Part shown: positions 1 to 19,239 of the stretch, piece by piece
Position numbering within the stretch: the stretch's first letter is position 1
How the letters are laid out: each line of letters starts with the position of its first letter
Assembly (NCBI RefSeq): GCF_022458985.1
Contig: NC_061778.1
Coordinates: 8,325,501 to 8,389,500 of the forward strand
DNA: 64,000 bases
Direction of reading: 5' to 3'
Source of the DNA: Mugil cephalus
Lineage: Eukaryota; Chordata; Actinopteri; Mugiliformes; Mugilidae
The notes under the pieces: generated by a model
Database searches by the model: none
Told to the model about the DNA's origin: nothing
The model's input: the letters and a program-made list of their open reading frames with translations, nothing else
Position numbers and translations under genes: made by a program

Positions 1-185
1 TGCTAGAGGAGCCGTGGCCCTGCCACCCCGGCTCCACCTTCCAAACAGAGCAGCACAATGTGCTAATTGTTGGCTCCTGCGAGCGGCTTGGTGGGAGAGG
101 AGGTTCAGGAAACCTGCTCTGTACGTTTATGCAGGCCGGGCCTTATCTAATCTGAGGCCACCGGGGCCCAGGTGTGTTCACTCAC

Positions 186-7814
<7,629 letters not shown>

Positions 7815-8060
7815 TTTAGAGAACATTAAAAAACCATATAGGCCTGCTGTGTGCCCGCTGGAGCAGAGGGGGGAAAGGGAGGATAAATTCAGAGCGAAGT
7901 TGTTCCTCTTTGCTCCAGAGCTGTGGTTAGTTTACGGCTGCTGACACCTGCTCCGAGAAACTGCTTCACTTCCCTGTTGAAGGGGAGGATGGAGCTACTT
8001 TGCCATGATGCTTTCTGAGAGCAGGGGAATATAAAACATGGTAATGAGTGGGCCGGCTGA
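7815..8060 (-). promoter_or_regulatory. Probable hnf1b 5' UTR and core promoter region
   Basis: This stretch lies immediately upstream of the hnf1b start codon. It is more GC-rich than the desert beyond it, and no upstream exon was found. A TATA-like string at about 8029-8035 is on the plus strand, so it is not correctly oriented for hnf1b. The transcription start cannot be placed from sequence alone. Confidence 0.4.
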
Positions 8061-8930
8061 TGGCAGCCTTATGTAAATCCACTGAACAAGGCCCGCTCTG
8101 CGCCGAGGTAGACGTGTTTACACTGCTGCACTGCTGCTTTTATTGGCTCCCCTTATCAGCAAAACTTTCATGGACTTCGGACCCTGTTGTATGTGCCATA
8201 AAGACTTTTAAGAAGGGCGAGCTGCACATATTCACATCGCTGGATCAGTGGTTTTATTCCATAAAAGCACAGGCACAAGGCCAGAGTTGGGCCTACGAGA
8301 AGAACAGAGCTTTAGTTTGTGCTTTTACTGGAGTTTCTTCAAGTTTCTGGTCGCGTTTAAAGAGCCTCAATAATAAAAAATGAGGATGTTGGCTTCATAA
8401 AGTCTGAATTTTTGATGAACTGTGTTAATTTTAAATTGTCATAATGTAAGACGAGTTATCCTACACGTCAGTTACTTGATTGTTTGCCTCGGAAAATAGT
8501 TAAAATGGTAGTGATGCCATAAAATATTTTGTCATAAAAAAAAATGCCCTAAAATTTTGAAGCAATACTTAAATTAAATTTCAATTCAACTTAAATTTAA
8601 AAATAAATAAATAAAAATCTCATTATTTGTTGGTTACTTTTCTATTATTCCTCATTTCCATCATTTCTGTTGACACCTGTCGAGCTGTCGTAACAGCCTA
8701 AAAAACTGACCTGGGACCAGATGTTCCTTCAGCACAGCACCTATTTAGCAAATGTTTTCTTTTGAGTCCAGTTCCATGATCATAAACTCCACTATTTTCT
8801 AACTTTGAGGCGTAATCCTTCTCTTAATGCTCAAGCATTGAAGAGGAAATGATGCCGCGCTGCTGTGACGATCGAGGTGAGACAAATCGAACCAACCCGT
8901 GAGAGTAGAGCGTCACAGAAATTCTGCTGT

Positions 8931-8993
8931 AAACAAACACATAAACACAGACTTGACCTCCTGAGTGAATGCGATGGTTTACAACAAGCTACT
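8931..8993 (+). repeat. Diverged direct repeat, copy 1
   Basis: This segment shares the strings CATAAACACAGACTTGAC and GATGGTTTACA, in the same order, with 10433-10490. The two are direct, diverged copies about 1.5 kb apart. The family is unknown to me. Confidence 0.55.
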
Positions 8994-9567
8994 TAGCCAA
9001 TTATTGATCAGACATAATCTTTCAGTGTAGTATCAATGTGGTTGATCATTACTAATACGCAGTTTGCCTCTAAACGCATTAAGTGTTAAATGCGTTCACC
9101 TGTGCAGAAAACCACAGGAGAACTTTGTCTGACTGTAATATCACAATACAGGAAGAGATAAAAAAAAAAAAAACACCATAAAGGGCATTATAAATGCACT
9201 GTGGAGTGGAGGATGGTTGAGGCCTTTGCAGGAATGTAAATTGTTTTATTACTGTGATGCTTTATTAATGGAACTTTTTGTTCTACCGAGAGCTCACAGT
9301 TGTATCTCTCACCTAAAAAAAAGTCTGAGGCGTCGTTACACAGATTACACCGCTCGCTTATCTCTGGCTACTATTGTTGTATGAGGTTGCCCTGAGATGC
9401 ACACCTAAGCTGCCCTTCGCTCTGCTGTGTAAAGTGCCAGCCGCCTGTATGTGGGTGAAGTTAATAACCCCAGTGGAAACAGATAAATTACAGGCCGTCT
9501 GCAGCTCTGTCATCCCTGCTGACACCTTAATGACTCAAGTGTTGGTTTTCAGGGCCCGAAGAAACTG

Positions 9568-9599
9568 AAAAAAAGAAAAAAAAAAAAAAAAAAAAAAAA
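9568..9599 (+). repeat. A-rich homopolymer tract
   Basis: This is a run of about 32 bases of A, broken once by G near its start. It may be an old retroposon tail or a simple repeat; no retroposon body was recognised upstream. Confidence 0.85.
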
Positions 9600-9899
9600 T
9601 GGAGTCATTAGTTGTCTGCCGAGAAACAGGAGAACAGAGCGTTATTTGTGAAGTTAAACATTATGCACAAGCTGGAAATGTGTTGGTGACAAGATGATCT
9701 AGAATACACATGAAGCAGAATTAAATTCCAGCACGGGAGTGTCGATGATATCGGTTTGTGAGGAGATTTGTGTGAAGATTCAACTAATTTTCAACCGTTG
9801 ATGGCATCAGTGACCTTTACTTAACAAATACACACATTACAGTTTATAATCAAGGCTGTGTGTGCACAATAAAACCCAAGACACAAAGACGTATGAACC

Positions 9900-10380
9900 T
9901 AGTTTAACCTCCTGAGACCCTGCAGCTTATTCTGACTTGATACTAGTCGCTGTAAAAACACGATGCCGTTCATTTCAGTGGATCCGTTTTGCAGCCGATT
10001 ACGTAAAAGTGGACAAGAGTCAAAACTCATCAAATTTTACAACTGAAACTTGTTTATTTATGACGATTAACTTTTCTAGTTTAATATGACGCACCAATTC
10101 TATCAATAGTAACGAGCTATAACTTCGCTAATAAGCAAGTACTTGATTGAGGACGTTGGGACGTCATTATTTGTTATTCCGCTTTTGCACAGCAATGTTC
10201 ACTCTTGAAAATGAACAGTTTTATATTTTGTTACATATTAGTGACTTTATTATAATACTGAGTGAAATAATACCCGTGTCCACATATGAGGACATTTTTT
10301 TCCTCAAAAAACTACTTCCTGTTCAACGATAATGCTTAGTTTTTTATAGTTTTTGGGAACTACTAATACCAAATAAAGAG
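9900..10380 (+). repeat. Possible fossil dispersed repeat
   Basis: The segment opens with CTCCTGAGACCCTGCAG and ends with a TATAGTTTTTGGGAACTA-like string. I associate this pattern with a dispersed fish repeat, but the family name and exact limits are uncertain. It has no coding capacity. Confidence 0.3.
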
Positions 10381-10432
10381 AAATTAAAAATGTATAGCAA
10401 ACAAAAGTGAAGCATAACAGACATTTGCTGTG

Positions 10433-10490
10433 AGCAAATACATAAACACAGACTTGACTACTTGTGTGATGGTTTACAGCAAGATTTATG
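10433..10490 (+). repeat. Diverged direct repeat, copy 2
   Basis: This is the partner of the segment at 8931-8993, in the same orientation with scattered differences. Confidence 0.55.
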
Positions 10491-10514
10491 TACAAACAGT
10501 TAATGCACTTGCTT

Positions 10515-10640
10515 TCCAGTTCATTAGGTACACAAGTGAAAAAGAAGGTATTCTAATAGAGCAGTCGTGCACTAAATCTGTGCATCACGAAAGGTGGTAA
10601 TTCAACAGCTCAGATCTTTGTGCACCAAACATCCGCTACA
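10515..10640 (+). mobile_element. Truncated copy of the 38.15-kb MITE
   Basis: It begins with CCAGTTCATTAGGTACAC, the same terminal sequence as the complete element at 38149-38556, and continues with related internal sequence (GCACTAAATCTGTGCATCAC here). No matching right terminus was found nearby, so it is a broken or decayed copy. Confidence 0.6.
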
Positions 10641-11289
10641 CGCGACTATTTTTTTTTAATGGCTGTAAATATAATCTTACTTTCATGCACCTGAAGGTTA
10701 CCTTTAAGCACCTGAATGTGCAAATGTTGTACATCATGTAGCTGAATTGACAGTAAAGTTGACTTTGATTTTAATTTAGAGCAGAATATTAAAATGCAAG
10801 AGCTAACATATCGTTAGCCTAATAGCATAATTGTTTAGGTCATTTTCTGTCTTAATGTTACAATATCAATAAAAATAACAATGCACGTGCTAAAAATTTA
10901 GTTTTTTCTTGTTTTCCAAAAAGGCTAATTATATGAAATCTCTTACCTTTCTTACCTCCTTTTTCAGTTGGACTGGGTTTCTAAATGTGTTTTTCCTCCT
11001 GTTTTGCAAAGGGGAGAAGTGTTGGTTGGCATGTAGTCACACTTCTCACCTACTGCTGTTGGCTAGGCTAGTTAGCAGGTGTCTGGTTGCTTCTTGGTAG
11101 CTCACTGCTAGCCTGCTGGTCGGTTTTTCAGATGGACTGGGCTTCTAAATGCGTTTTGCCTCGGACCTTGGCACTAGGGGTTGTAAACATCTCATCCTGT
11201 GTAATAATGAATTTCAAATGTGCTGTAAATCGTGACGTCGGGCCTTCACTTGATAAATCAGTTTGTGCTACCACTTACCACTAACCACT

Positions 11290-11500
11290 AGAGTCCTGGG
11301 GGTTGCTGGGGCCTATCCCGGCTGTCATCGGGCGAGAGGCGGGGTACACCCTGGACAGGTCTCCAGCCTATCACAGGGTTAACACACAACCATTCATACT
11401 CACACCTATGGACAATTTAGAATCAACCAATGGACATGTCTTTGGAGGTAGGAGGAAACTAATGCAGACACAGGGAAAAAATGCAAACTCAGCATTGCCA
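11290..11500 (+). repeat. Dispersed teleost repeat (GCCTATCCCGGCTGTCATCG type)
   Basis: The order of motifs is that of a very common fish dispersed repeat: GGGGTTGCTGGGGCCTATCC, GGGCGAGAGGCGGGGTACAC, CCCTGGACAGGTCTCCAG, ACCTATGGACAATTTAGA, then ACATGTCTTTGGAGG. It has no coding potential. I recognise the consensus but not its formal class. Confidence 0.75.
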
Positions 11501-12904
11501 GACATACGACAATTATCGCATTTGTACGATAATATCACCATCTCTATAATCAATAATTCCAAAAATCTCATAATGTACAATAATTTGACCCCTTCAATAC
11601 ATGGCTATTAGCAAACAAAGACAGTGCCGTTAGTTCATTTAAGGGTAAAACTGCATTATAAGCTATACAAGATGGTCTGTGGTTATCCTTTACTATAGAA
11701 GATGGTCCTGAGCAACATCCAAACGGGCATGTACGATAACTTTAAGCTTCTGGTGAGATAATTTGTCATTTCTCATCTTGCAACACTGTGCAAACCCCAC
11801 CCAGAAAGGCACTAGTTGGACTCAAACACGCACCTTCTCGCTGAGAGGAATCAGTGCTAACCACAGATCCACTGTCTCTGCAAACTGTCAGTGTAAAACT
11901 GGTGCAAAAATAACAACGTTAACTGTACTATTTAAAGATTTCTGAGAAATAAAAATCACAGAGGTTTCTTGGCCGCATCTTTTATTACGTGATGCAAGTG
12001 GTTTGATAAGCTTTGTGTCAGAGAGCAGGAAGTTATGCAGCGTGAAACAAGGAAATAAATGTAGCATGCATAAATAACAGAGCTGTTGTCAAAAAGTTTG
12101 AGGAGTGGCACTAGCAGTTCAGCTAGCACTGATATTTTCATACTCCTCCAACGTCTCTGCTTCTATCTCTTTTTCCTTGGAAGCGTTTGAAGTTGAAAGC
12201 GTTTGAAACTGAGGGGCACATACAGACGTCGGACCAGTGGGTCACATCACGCAAAACGACTCAAAGCCCAGAGTTTCTTGTTTTTCTTTCTTCACGTCGG
12301 ACCTTTAACGGGAGATGAGCATTAACTGGAAAACTTTGGCGTACATTTCTCTCTGGCGCTTTCACGTGTCTCCTGTTTAAAATCTGTCAACCATTAACGA
12401 CAAATAATAACAAGCGGCTAAAAAACAGTTTATCCAGTACACAGACCATCACGCCTGTTGTGAAAGCGGCTTGTGCACTGGAGCGTGTAGAGGAACACGC
12501 ATTGCTCATCACTGTTACTCACGCAACGCTCTGGAGACACACAGGTTGAGCCACGAGGGTCTTGTTTCCTGTCCTTACACCTCCAGTCGCACCAGGCAAA
12601 GACCCACAACGTGGACATTTGTCAAGTTTTTTTCCACAAATCACAAAACAACTTTGATCAAATAGACTAACAAAGCATTTTTAAAGCCTGATAGAGCTTA
12701 CTACGCACACAAAATTGTTTAAAGACACACCACTGAGCTACACTGGTGCAGGCGTGACACGTTTCTTTATTACAACGACCTTGTGCTTTACTTTATTCTT
12801 TGTAAATCCAAAATTTTTAGACAGAAAACGGTTCCCAGAGGGGAACAGAGAGGAGGGAGAAGCTGGAAAATTGATATTGATTTTCATTTTTTCAAGTTTG
12901 TTGC

Positions 12905-13190
12905 ATACAAACATCACTAAAGCTCAGGAGGCAGAGTGGTCGTCCAATAACTGGTCGTTCAATTCTGCCCTATCCCTAGTCTGTCGTTGTGTCCTTGGGA
13001 AAAACCCCCGGTTTTTGAATGCGAGTGAGTGGCGTCGGCGGATTGGCAGCCACATTTCCATCAGTCTGCCCCAGGGCAGCTGTGAGGGGAGCAGTTTACC
13101 ACCACGAGGGTGTGACTGAAAGCGCTTTGAGCGTCTTTGATAAGGCGCAATATAAAACCAATGCATTATGAGTATTATTATTAATATTTC
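12905..13190 (+). repeat. SINE-like teleost repeat
   Basis: Motifs include CAGGGCAGCTGTGAGG, TTTACCACCACGAGG and AAAGCGCTTTGAGCGTC, followed by an AATATAAAACCAATGCATTA-type end and ATT triplets. This is a familiar non-coding fish repeat. The overlapping open frames are chance translations of it. Confidence 0.7.
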
Positions 13191-13522
13191 TGCTACGCAT
13201 CATTATCTAAAACTTGTGGTCATTTTCAGCCCTGATAAGCAGCTTTAATGGGTCAAAGGTCAACTTGACATTGGGAAGCAGTGTTTTAGTCAATGCTTTA
13301 GAGAGAGACACGTGAATATATAGACTCAGACTTGGTACTAACTCCCTTCAATGTCTTTCCAACCCAAAATGGATGAGAGGATGAGATGACAGATTAAAGA
13401 TATTGAAGTTATATTTAGTTTTCTTTCAATGGCCTCATATTCACATTTTTGCCCTTACTGTAATAAAGAGACTGTACAAATAATTTTTACATATAATAGT
13501 CATTGTGGTCCATTATCATCGT

Positions 13523-13549
<27 letters not shown>
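13523..13549 (+). repeat. (CAG)9 trinucleotide repeat
   Basis: This is a perfect run of nine CAG units in non-coding sequence. It lies inside an open frame as an alanine run, but that frame has no other sign of coding. Confidence 0.95.
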
Positions 13550-13553
<4 letters not shown>

Positions 13554-13671
13554 TGGAGTCAGCCAACCTGTCTGTGAATTGTATTTGATATTTATGAGCA
13601 TTTTAAGAGCCCACCATCACCACGAGTTTAATAAGTTTCCATCACACCTTATTATTGCTATTGTCTTTCTG

Positions 13672-13710
13672 TCTTTCTTTTTCTTTCTTTCTTTCTTTCT
13701 TTCTTTCTTT
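13672..13710 (+). repeat. (TTTC)n microsatellite
   Basis: This is a tetranucleotide TTTC tract of about 39 bases with one or two interruptions, all pyrimidine on the plus strand. Confidence 0.95.
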
Positions 13711-15249
13711 AGGCTTTGTCACATGTGCTCATAAAATTAACTGACCCTGCTCCAAGATTGACCATTCATGCAATGAGACGGACCCTAGATGATAATCGAT
13801 ACAAATACCAACATTTATGCAAATCTCCTGAGTCCAGGTGTCCACTTCAGCTGTGCAGATACCGTGTGGGTCAGTCGGAGCAGTTGGAGATGGAGGGCAG
13901 ACTGGCGACGATATTGAACTGGTGCAAAGATAACAGACCAGGAAAACTCTATAGCTTTGTTTGCCGTTGTACCTTTTGTAGATTTCTCTTTACAGCTTTC
14001 AGATGTTAATGACAGGTGTGATTGCGGTTTCCTGTCTTTGTTTAACGGAAACTGTAATTTGCAAAAGTAAAACGCTCTGTCATATATGATAGATTATTCT
14101 GTCATATGAAATTAAACGACACTGAATGAACATCCATGCATCCTATTCTCTCATTGCTGTGGCTGCACTCACTCTCTGAACCTGGAAGCAGGCAGCGTTT
14201 TGAGACGCGAAGCCTGGAGGACCTGCTGGGACTGTCCACGTTGGCTCAAGGTGTGCTTGGCTGCTTTCGGTGTCTTCACTGACCTCTCGTGACCTCTCGT
14301 TCCTCGGCCCGCAGCCCGGGTCGGTGCACAGAGCGGAACATTTGGAAAGCGGATGAAGCAAAAAGGGCAAGGGCTACATGGTGCGTGCGTGAGGTTCAGG
14401 AAACTAGCGGCCATGTACCGTTCCACAGACTGATCTGGACCTTACCCTCGTCCTGAACTCTCCGACCGCTCCTCTCCTCGGACGTCTTCTGTCCGGTGAA
14501 GTTGCGGTTTTTACTTAGGAAAATGTTGGGAAACACTCCCGATAGGCTTTATTTCAGAGAGTTATATATTAAGATCAACACCACGTTAATTATGAAGTGA
14601 CATCGAGGGAACGTTAACTTAGCTTAGCGTAAATTTTGGATATAGCGAGAAGAACTAGCATGGCTCCTTCTAAGGGCAAGAAAACCATTTAGCATCTCTA
14701 AATCATATCGATTAACTAATAATAATTTTAAATGTATTAGCACTAAAACTTAAGTGTGAAAACATCAAGTTGTGACTTTAGTAAGTCGCCGCTTTCACCC
14801 AACGAGTAGTTTGACACATAACAACGTGTACACATGTTCATTTATGAGTTTTAAATCGGGATGGTATATATGGTATTAGTCATGCTGGCACCAGTCTGAT
14901 TGTTTATGCATTTTTTTTATTTTTTTTAAAGAGCACCAAAGATCTGTTTGTTTCATGTCTAATTTCCCCACACAGTTTCTACAGTGAGTTGCTTTCGACA
15001 TTATTGCATTGTAGCATCGTAGTCTGAGAGTATTATAATATCGCACAGTTAGGCCACGTCTTCTCCCATGTGCAGCTTTGAATGTTTCTCTCATTTGTCC
15101 GTCTTTCTGATCACTGTAGAATTGCTAGAAGAAGTAAAAATGTTTAACTTTTCCTGCTTCCATGTTGCGGCCACTTGATTAATCCATACAAAGAGGGCAG
15201 AGAAGCACAAAACAGGACAGGATAACTGTTTCTCTTCACTGGCTTTGTG

Positions 15250-15271
15250 CTAAGCTAAGCTAAGCTAAGCT
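15250..15271 (+). repeat. (TAAGC)n short tandem repeat in fossil repeat
   Basis: About four tandem TAAGC units follow GGCTTTGTGC, a combination often seen inside old fish dispersed repeats. The preceding 600 bases (from about 14625, with ACTTAGCTTAGCGTAAA) may be the decayed body of that repeat. Confidence 0.6.
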
Positions 15272-15401
15272 GAATCTTTATAGGCGGGAAGATGAGTGAC
15301 TTTTCTCATTTTTCATTTAATAAGGAAGTAAATTTAAGCATTGGGCTGTGCTGATTTACTTGCTACAGAGCTTTGAAAGGGACATCTAAAAAAACATTAC
15401 C

Positions 15402-15672
15402 AAAAGGTAAAGGTCTGTGAAGGTTCTCAGTCATCCAGATCACTGTATATCCAACAGGTGTTTAAAAAATGCAACTGGACTTCTAAGAAGACGTTCTGCC
15501 GCTCATCCAAGTAGCTGCTTCAGTTGTAAGAGACTGGTGGGAAGTTGAGGTTTAAATAGGAAACTCTGTGGATAAAACCCATCAGAAAACTGGCTGGACT
15601 TGTCAAGAACTCTAGAACTGAAGAAGCTACTCAGATGAGCAGCAAAACGTCTTCTCAAAACCCTTACGAGTC
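15402..15672 (+). repeat. Dispersed repeat (GAAGACGTTCTGCCGCTCATCC type)
   Basis: It starts with TCTGTGAAGGTTCTCAGTCA and includes AAGACGTTCTGCCGCTCATCC. Its second half carries GAAGAAGCTACTCAGATGAGC and AAAACGTCTTC, so the two halves are partly inverted. A shorter reverse-oriented relative lies in srsf1 intron 1 at about 43240-43350. The class is uncertain. Confidence 0.7.
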
Positions 15673-16017
15673 CGAAAGGTAAGGGGTTTTCCTTTTGGTC
15701 TGACTCACAAGTCAAAGAAAGATTTACAATGGAACGCGTGAGAAACAGAATATTATTTGCCTCAAAACCTCATTAATCATTCAAATCCTCCGCCTATTTT
15801 ATGATAATGACAAGCAGTCAGTTTGTCATGTTTCCTCCTCCCAATTATCAGCAGTTAGACTTTGATTGCATCACAGTTTGTTTTCATCGGACGAAGCAGC
15901 GGCTTTGATCTTTATCAGTGCAATAAGATCTCATCACCACACCCACAAATCACAAGAAGATGGCTGAACATGGCACAAAGACAAGAGAGAGGGAGAGGGA
16001 GACGGAGGGGGGGTGGC

Positions 16018-16046
16018 GTGTGTGTGTGTGTGTGTGTGGGGGGGGT
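16018..16046 (+). repeat. (GT)n followed by a G run
   Basis: A short GT repeat runs directly into a run of about eight G. It lies in non-coding sequence. Confidence 0.9.
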
Positions 16047-16910
16047 TTTAGTCTGAAGCGTACCGATACAGGTGAAGATAAGGAAGAGGAAAGTGATGGA
16101 AGATGCTGGCATCCATGCACTCCTCCCAGTTCATAAACATGACCTGTGGATGATCCTGCCCTGGCAGAGGTGGAGAGGCCTGTGGCTGCAAGTCTGTAGC
16201 AGTGTGTCACAGCCACAGTGTTGGCTCTGTCAACACGCACTGTAGCAGGGTGTGTAGATTTATATACATGTGTTTGTGTGTGTTTGTAACAAAGTGTTTC
16301 TGTGTGTTTGAATCGAGACCAAGACCTGAGAGTCTCTGTTTGCTCTTGAGGCTGCATAAGGTGTGTGTGTGGTCAGGGATTGAGTTTTTCCTCGTCCTTT
16401 CTTTAGTTAAATCAAATCAAATCAGAGCTGCTTTGAGGTTTGACTGTTAGTCACGACACGGCAAACGTGACTCTGTCTCAGTCTTGTTTGGCTACGTCTT
16501 AACGTCTCTCGTGTGTTTTTTTTTTATATATAATATTTTCTTACCGTGACAAAGCAGCTGATTAAAAAAAAAAAAAAGAACAAATAGTTGTGGGATTTTC
16601 CATCCTGTGAAGCCGGTGATTTTAAATGTAGCCGTAGGTGCATTTTGTTGTAAGGGCAATGTGACCCTTTTCATCACATATAACACACCCATTACCCAGC
16701 CTGGTACTCCCACAGTTTGACTGTAACTAGGCCAAACTATCAAGATAAATGTCAACGTAACTTCTTTTTACAGTGACCGTACAAAATTATTACTGAGCTG
16801 GATCTCTTTATCTGAAGAAACAAGAATGGAGATGGCAAAGGTTACAAACCCTCGGTCACACGTATATTTGTTATACAGCATCATGTATTTATATTATTAT
16901 ATAACTTAAA

Positions 16911-16990
<80 letters not shown>
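16911..16990 (+). repeat. (TATC)20 microsatellite
   Basis: This is a perfect tetranucleotide repeat of about 80 bases. Perfect arrays of this length are usually highly polymorphic. Confidence 0.98.
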
Positions 16991-19214
16991 GTGTATTACG
17001 AACCTGCAGTTATAAAATCTTATCCTGAGACACATGAAAGTAGAACTAGGACCAGTCTTAATGAATCTGTTGGATCATGTTGATTGGTGCATTCATGTCT
17101 TCAGTGTGTGTTGCTGATTCCTCTAAATCAAAGCGAAAGTGATTACAAGCCAAAATAAACCCTGTTTTTATTCTGTTAGTATCGGGGACATTCACATTGT
17201 TTAAGATTGATTAAAAAAGTCAGCATTATGACAAAATATCTCGCTTATAATCTCATCGGTTAGAAACTGCAAGCAAACAATGCCAGGGGTTTTGTTCACC
17301 CATCCATCCGACCAGACCTCCTCCTCCTTCTTCCTCTGTGGATTTTTTTAACAGTCGTAACAACATAAATGCTTGAGTAAAACTCCCAATCAGAACTTGA
17401 TGGAAAAATTATGTCATTACTTCATTGTTATTATATTGTACTTTCACGCTCATATTTAGAAATCCATTGGAAATGGATGGACACAGGGCTTGTGTCCTGT
17501 TTTACCTAGTGGTGTTTTAACAGTGCTGCCTTCAAATAAGGTCGCTGTGTATTCCAGAAATTGTAAGTGGAGATTTTCAATAAAGTAGAGCAGAGTTCAC
17601 CACGTATTTGCTGATGTTTTCACAAATACTGTCAGTGGATGGTGATTTAATATATTATTAATGAGTTGCTTACAGTTTTCTTTGTAACTTGACAAGATTT
17701 CAGAAAGTAAATAAATGCTGATATTTCCAGTGGGCCATCTTTTCGTTGCCAGCTCGCTAAACTCTTAGTCTCTGACGCCTCTGGACAACAACAGTTGCCT
17801 AGCAGTGGTGTTTTCACAACTCAAGTCTGATGCTACCACTTGAACGCCAAGTACTTTGTGTGCAAGACTTCCCATGACATAACCACAAGCTCAGAAGTTC
17901 TATTAAACAAGTTTAAGAGTTCGATCTGTTTGACCAGTTTCCTTTCCTTAAATTTAGAGTACAATTCTACAAATATAATATAAAAAGTTCTGCTTTTTTA
18001 AATGCACGTGTGTGTGTGTTTAGCTGATGACGGTTTCCTGGCCGTCCTCCTCCCAGCTGCTGCTTCTGCTGCTTTTCTCTCCTGCTGGCTGGTGGTCAAT
18101 ATTGACTCAGGAATCGAAGCCACTTTGTCAGGTATACAGGGGAGCAGAGCTGCTATCTCTATGGAATCAGGTGAAAACACAAAAAGACTTATATGTGAAA
18201 TATCAGAATTCAATATCAAAATAATGCATTAAATATCCTCATTTTAAAATACTGCAAGGCTTTGAATGTGTTAAAAAATTCCCCTGATCGATATGAATTA
18301 TTTGGATTAGAAACATCCTAAAAGCGTTTAGAAACATTTTTTTTGGCGGCAGGCAGAGAGGTTGACAGCAGCTTTGGAGCCAAACAGATTGACTCCGTGA
18401 AAGTAAATGAGCCAAAAAGCACACGCAGGCACATTGAGGGAACCTGCGCTCCTCCAACGGCGAGACGTCCAGGCACAGATGTTTCCAGCGTTAGCGAATG
18501 GGAAGACAGGAACAGAAAAGACACCAGCTCATTTCCCACTCGGGATGTGTGAAGCGGAGCAAGACCATACAGACACAAAGTTCTTACTGTTCACATCATA
18601 CCTCTGATACAAAAAAGACTTCCGTTTTGTTTTGTTTGGAGATGAAATCTTTCTCTCAGGAACTTCCAGCTCGGAGCAGTTCTTCCTGAAAACATATCTG
18701 TACCCAAATGTTTCGGAGGGTGTGCAAAATACAGAGATGTTCAATCTGCAGAGAGAACCAGCAGCATTTATTCCCTGGTTATCTGTTAGTGACTGTTAAA
18801 CTGGTCAACTCTGGCCACATTTGCATGTGACGGTCAGCGGCTCATGAGCCGACCAACAGTTCCATACCAGCGGTTCATTTTGCATAGTTCTGGGGTGCAT
18901 AGCATGTCTTTTGTTTGGGGGCTAAATAGCTGCAGGACGTGAAGCTGTGGCTTTCCTCTGATCCCATTGTTGAACTCACTGCTGTCACCTAGTGAACGAT
19001 GGGACAAACAGCGATGACGACGCCGCGCAGGTAAGACGGCTCGACATGAAACACTCACGCATGCACCTGCTAAACTATTACTCACTGTGTTTTTTGATCT
19101 TTCTCTGTCAAATGATTCTCAGTGTATCTACTTGAAATTCATTTTTTAAAATTTTTATTTAAGAGTTTTATTGCTTCACAGTGTGTACCCACAGCAAACA
19201 ACAATAAAGTCAAA

Positions 19215-19239
19215 ACACACACACACACACACACACACA
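19215..19239 (+). repeat. (AC)n microsatellite
   Basis: This is a perfect dinucleotide repeat of about 25 bases in non-coding sequence. Confidence 0.95.

Larger units (their letters stand above)
8061..12900. other. Gene desert, part 1
   Basis: No exon-like open frame with splice signals or recognisable protein similarity was seen on either strand. Contents are an A tract (9568-9599), diverged fossil repeats (about 8931-8993, 9900-10490, 10515-10640) and a dispersed fish repeat at about 11290-11500. The region sits upstream of hnf1b and may hold distal regulatory sequence, which cannot be judged without comparison to other fish. Confidence 0.6.

Noticed and set aside
8028-8036. TATAAAA string as hnf1b TATA box
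   Set aside because: It reads TATAAAA on the plus strand, opposite to hnf1b transcription.
13429-13734. Alanine-run open frame over the CAG repeat
   Set aside because: The run is a CAG microsatellite, and the frame continues into a TTTC repeat giving Phe/Leu/Ser. No coding features.
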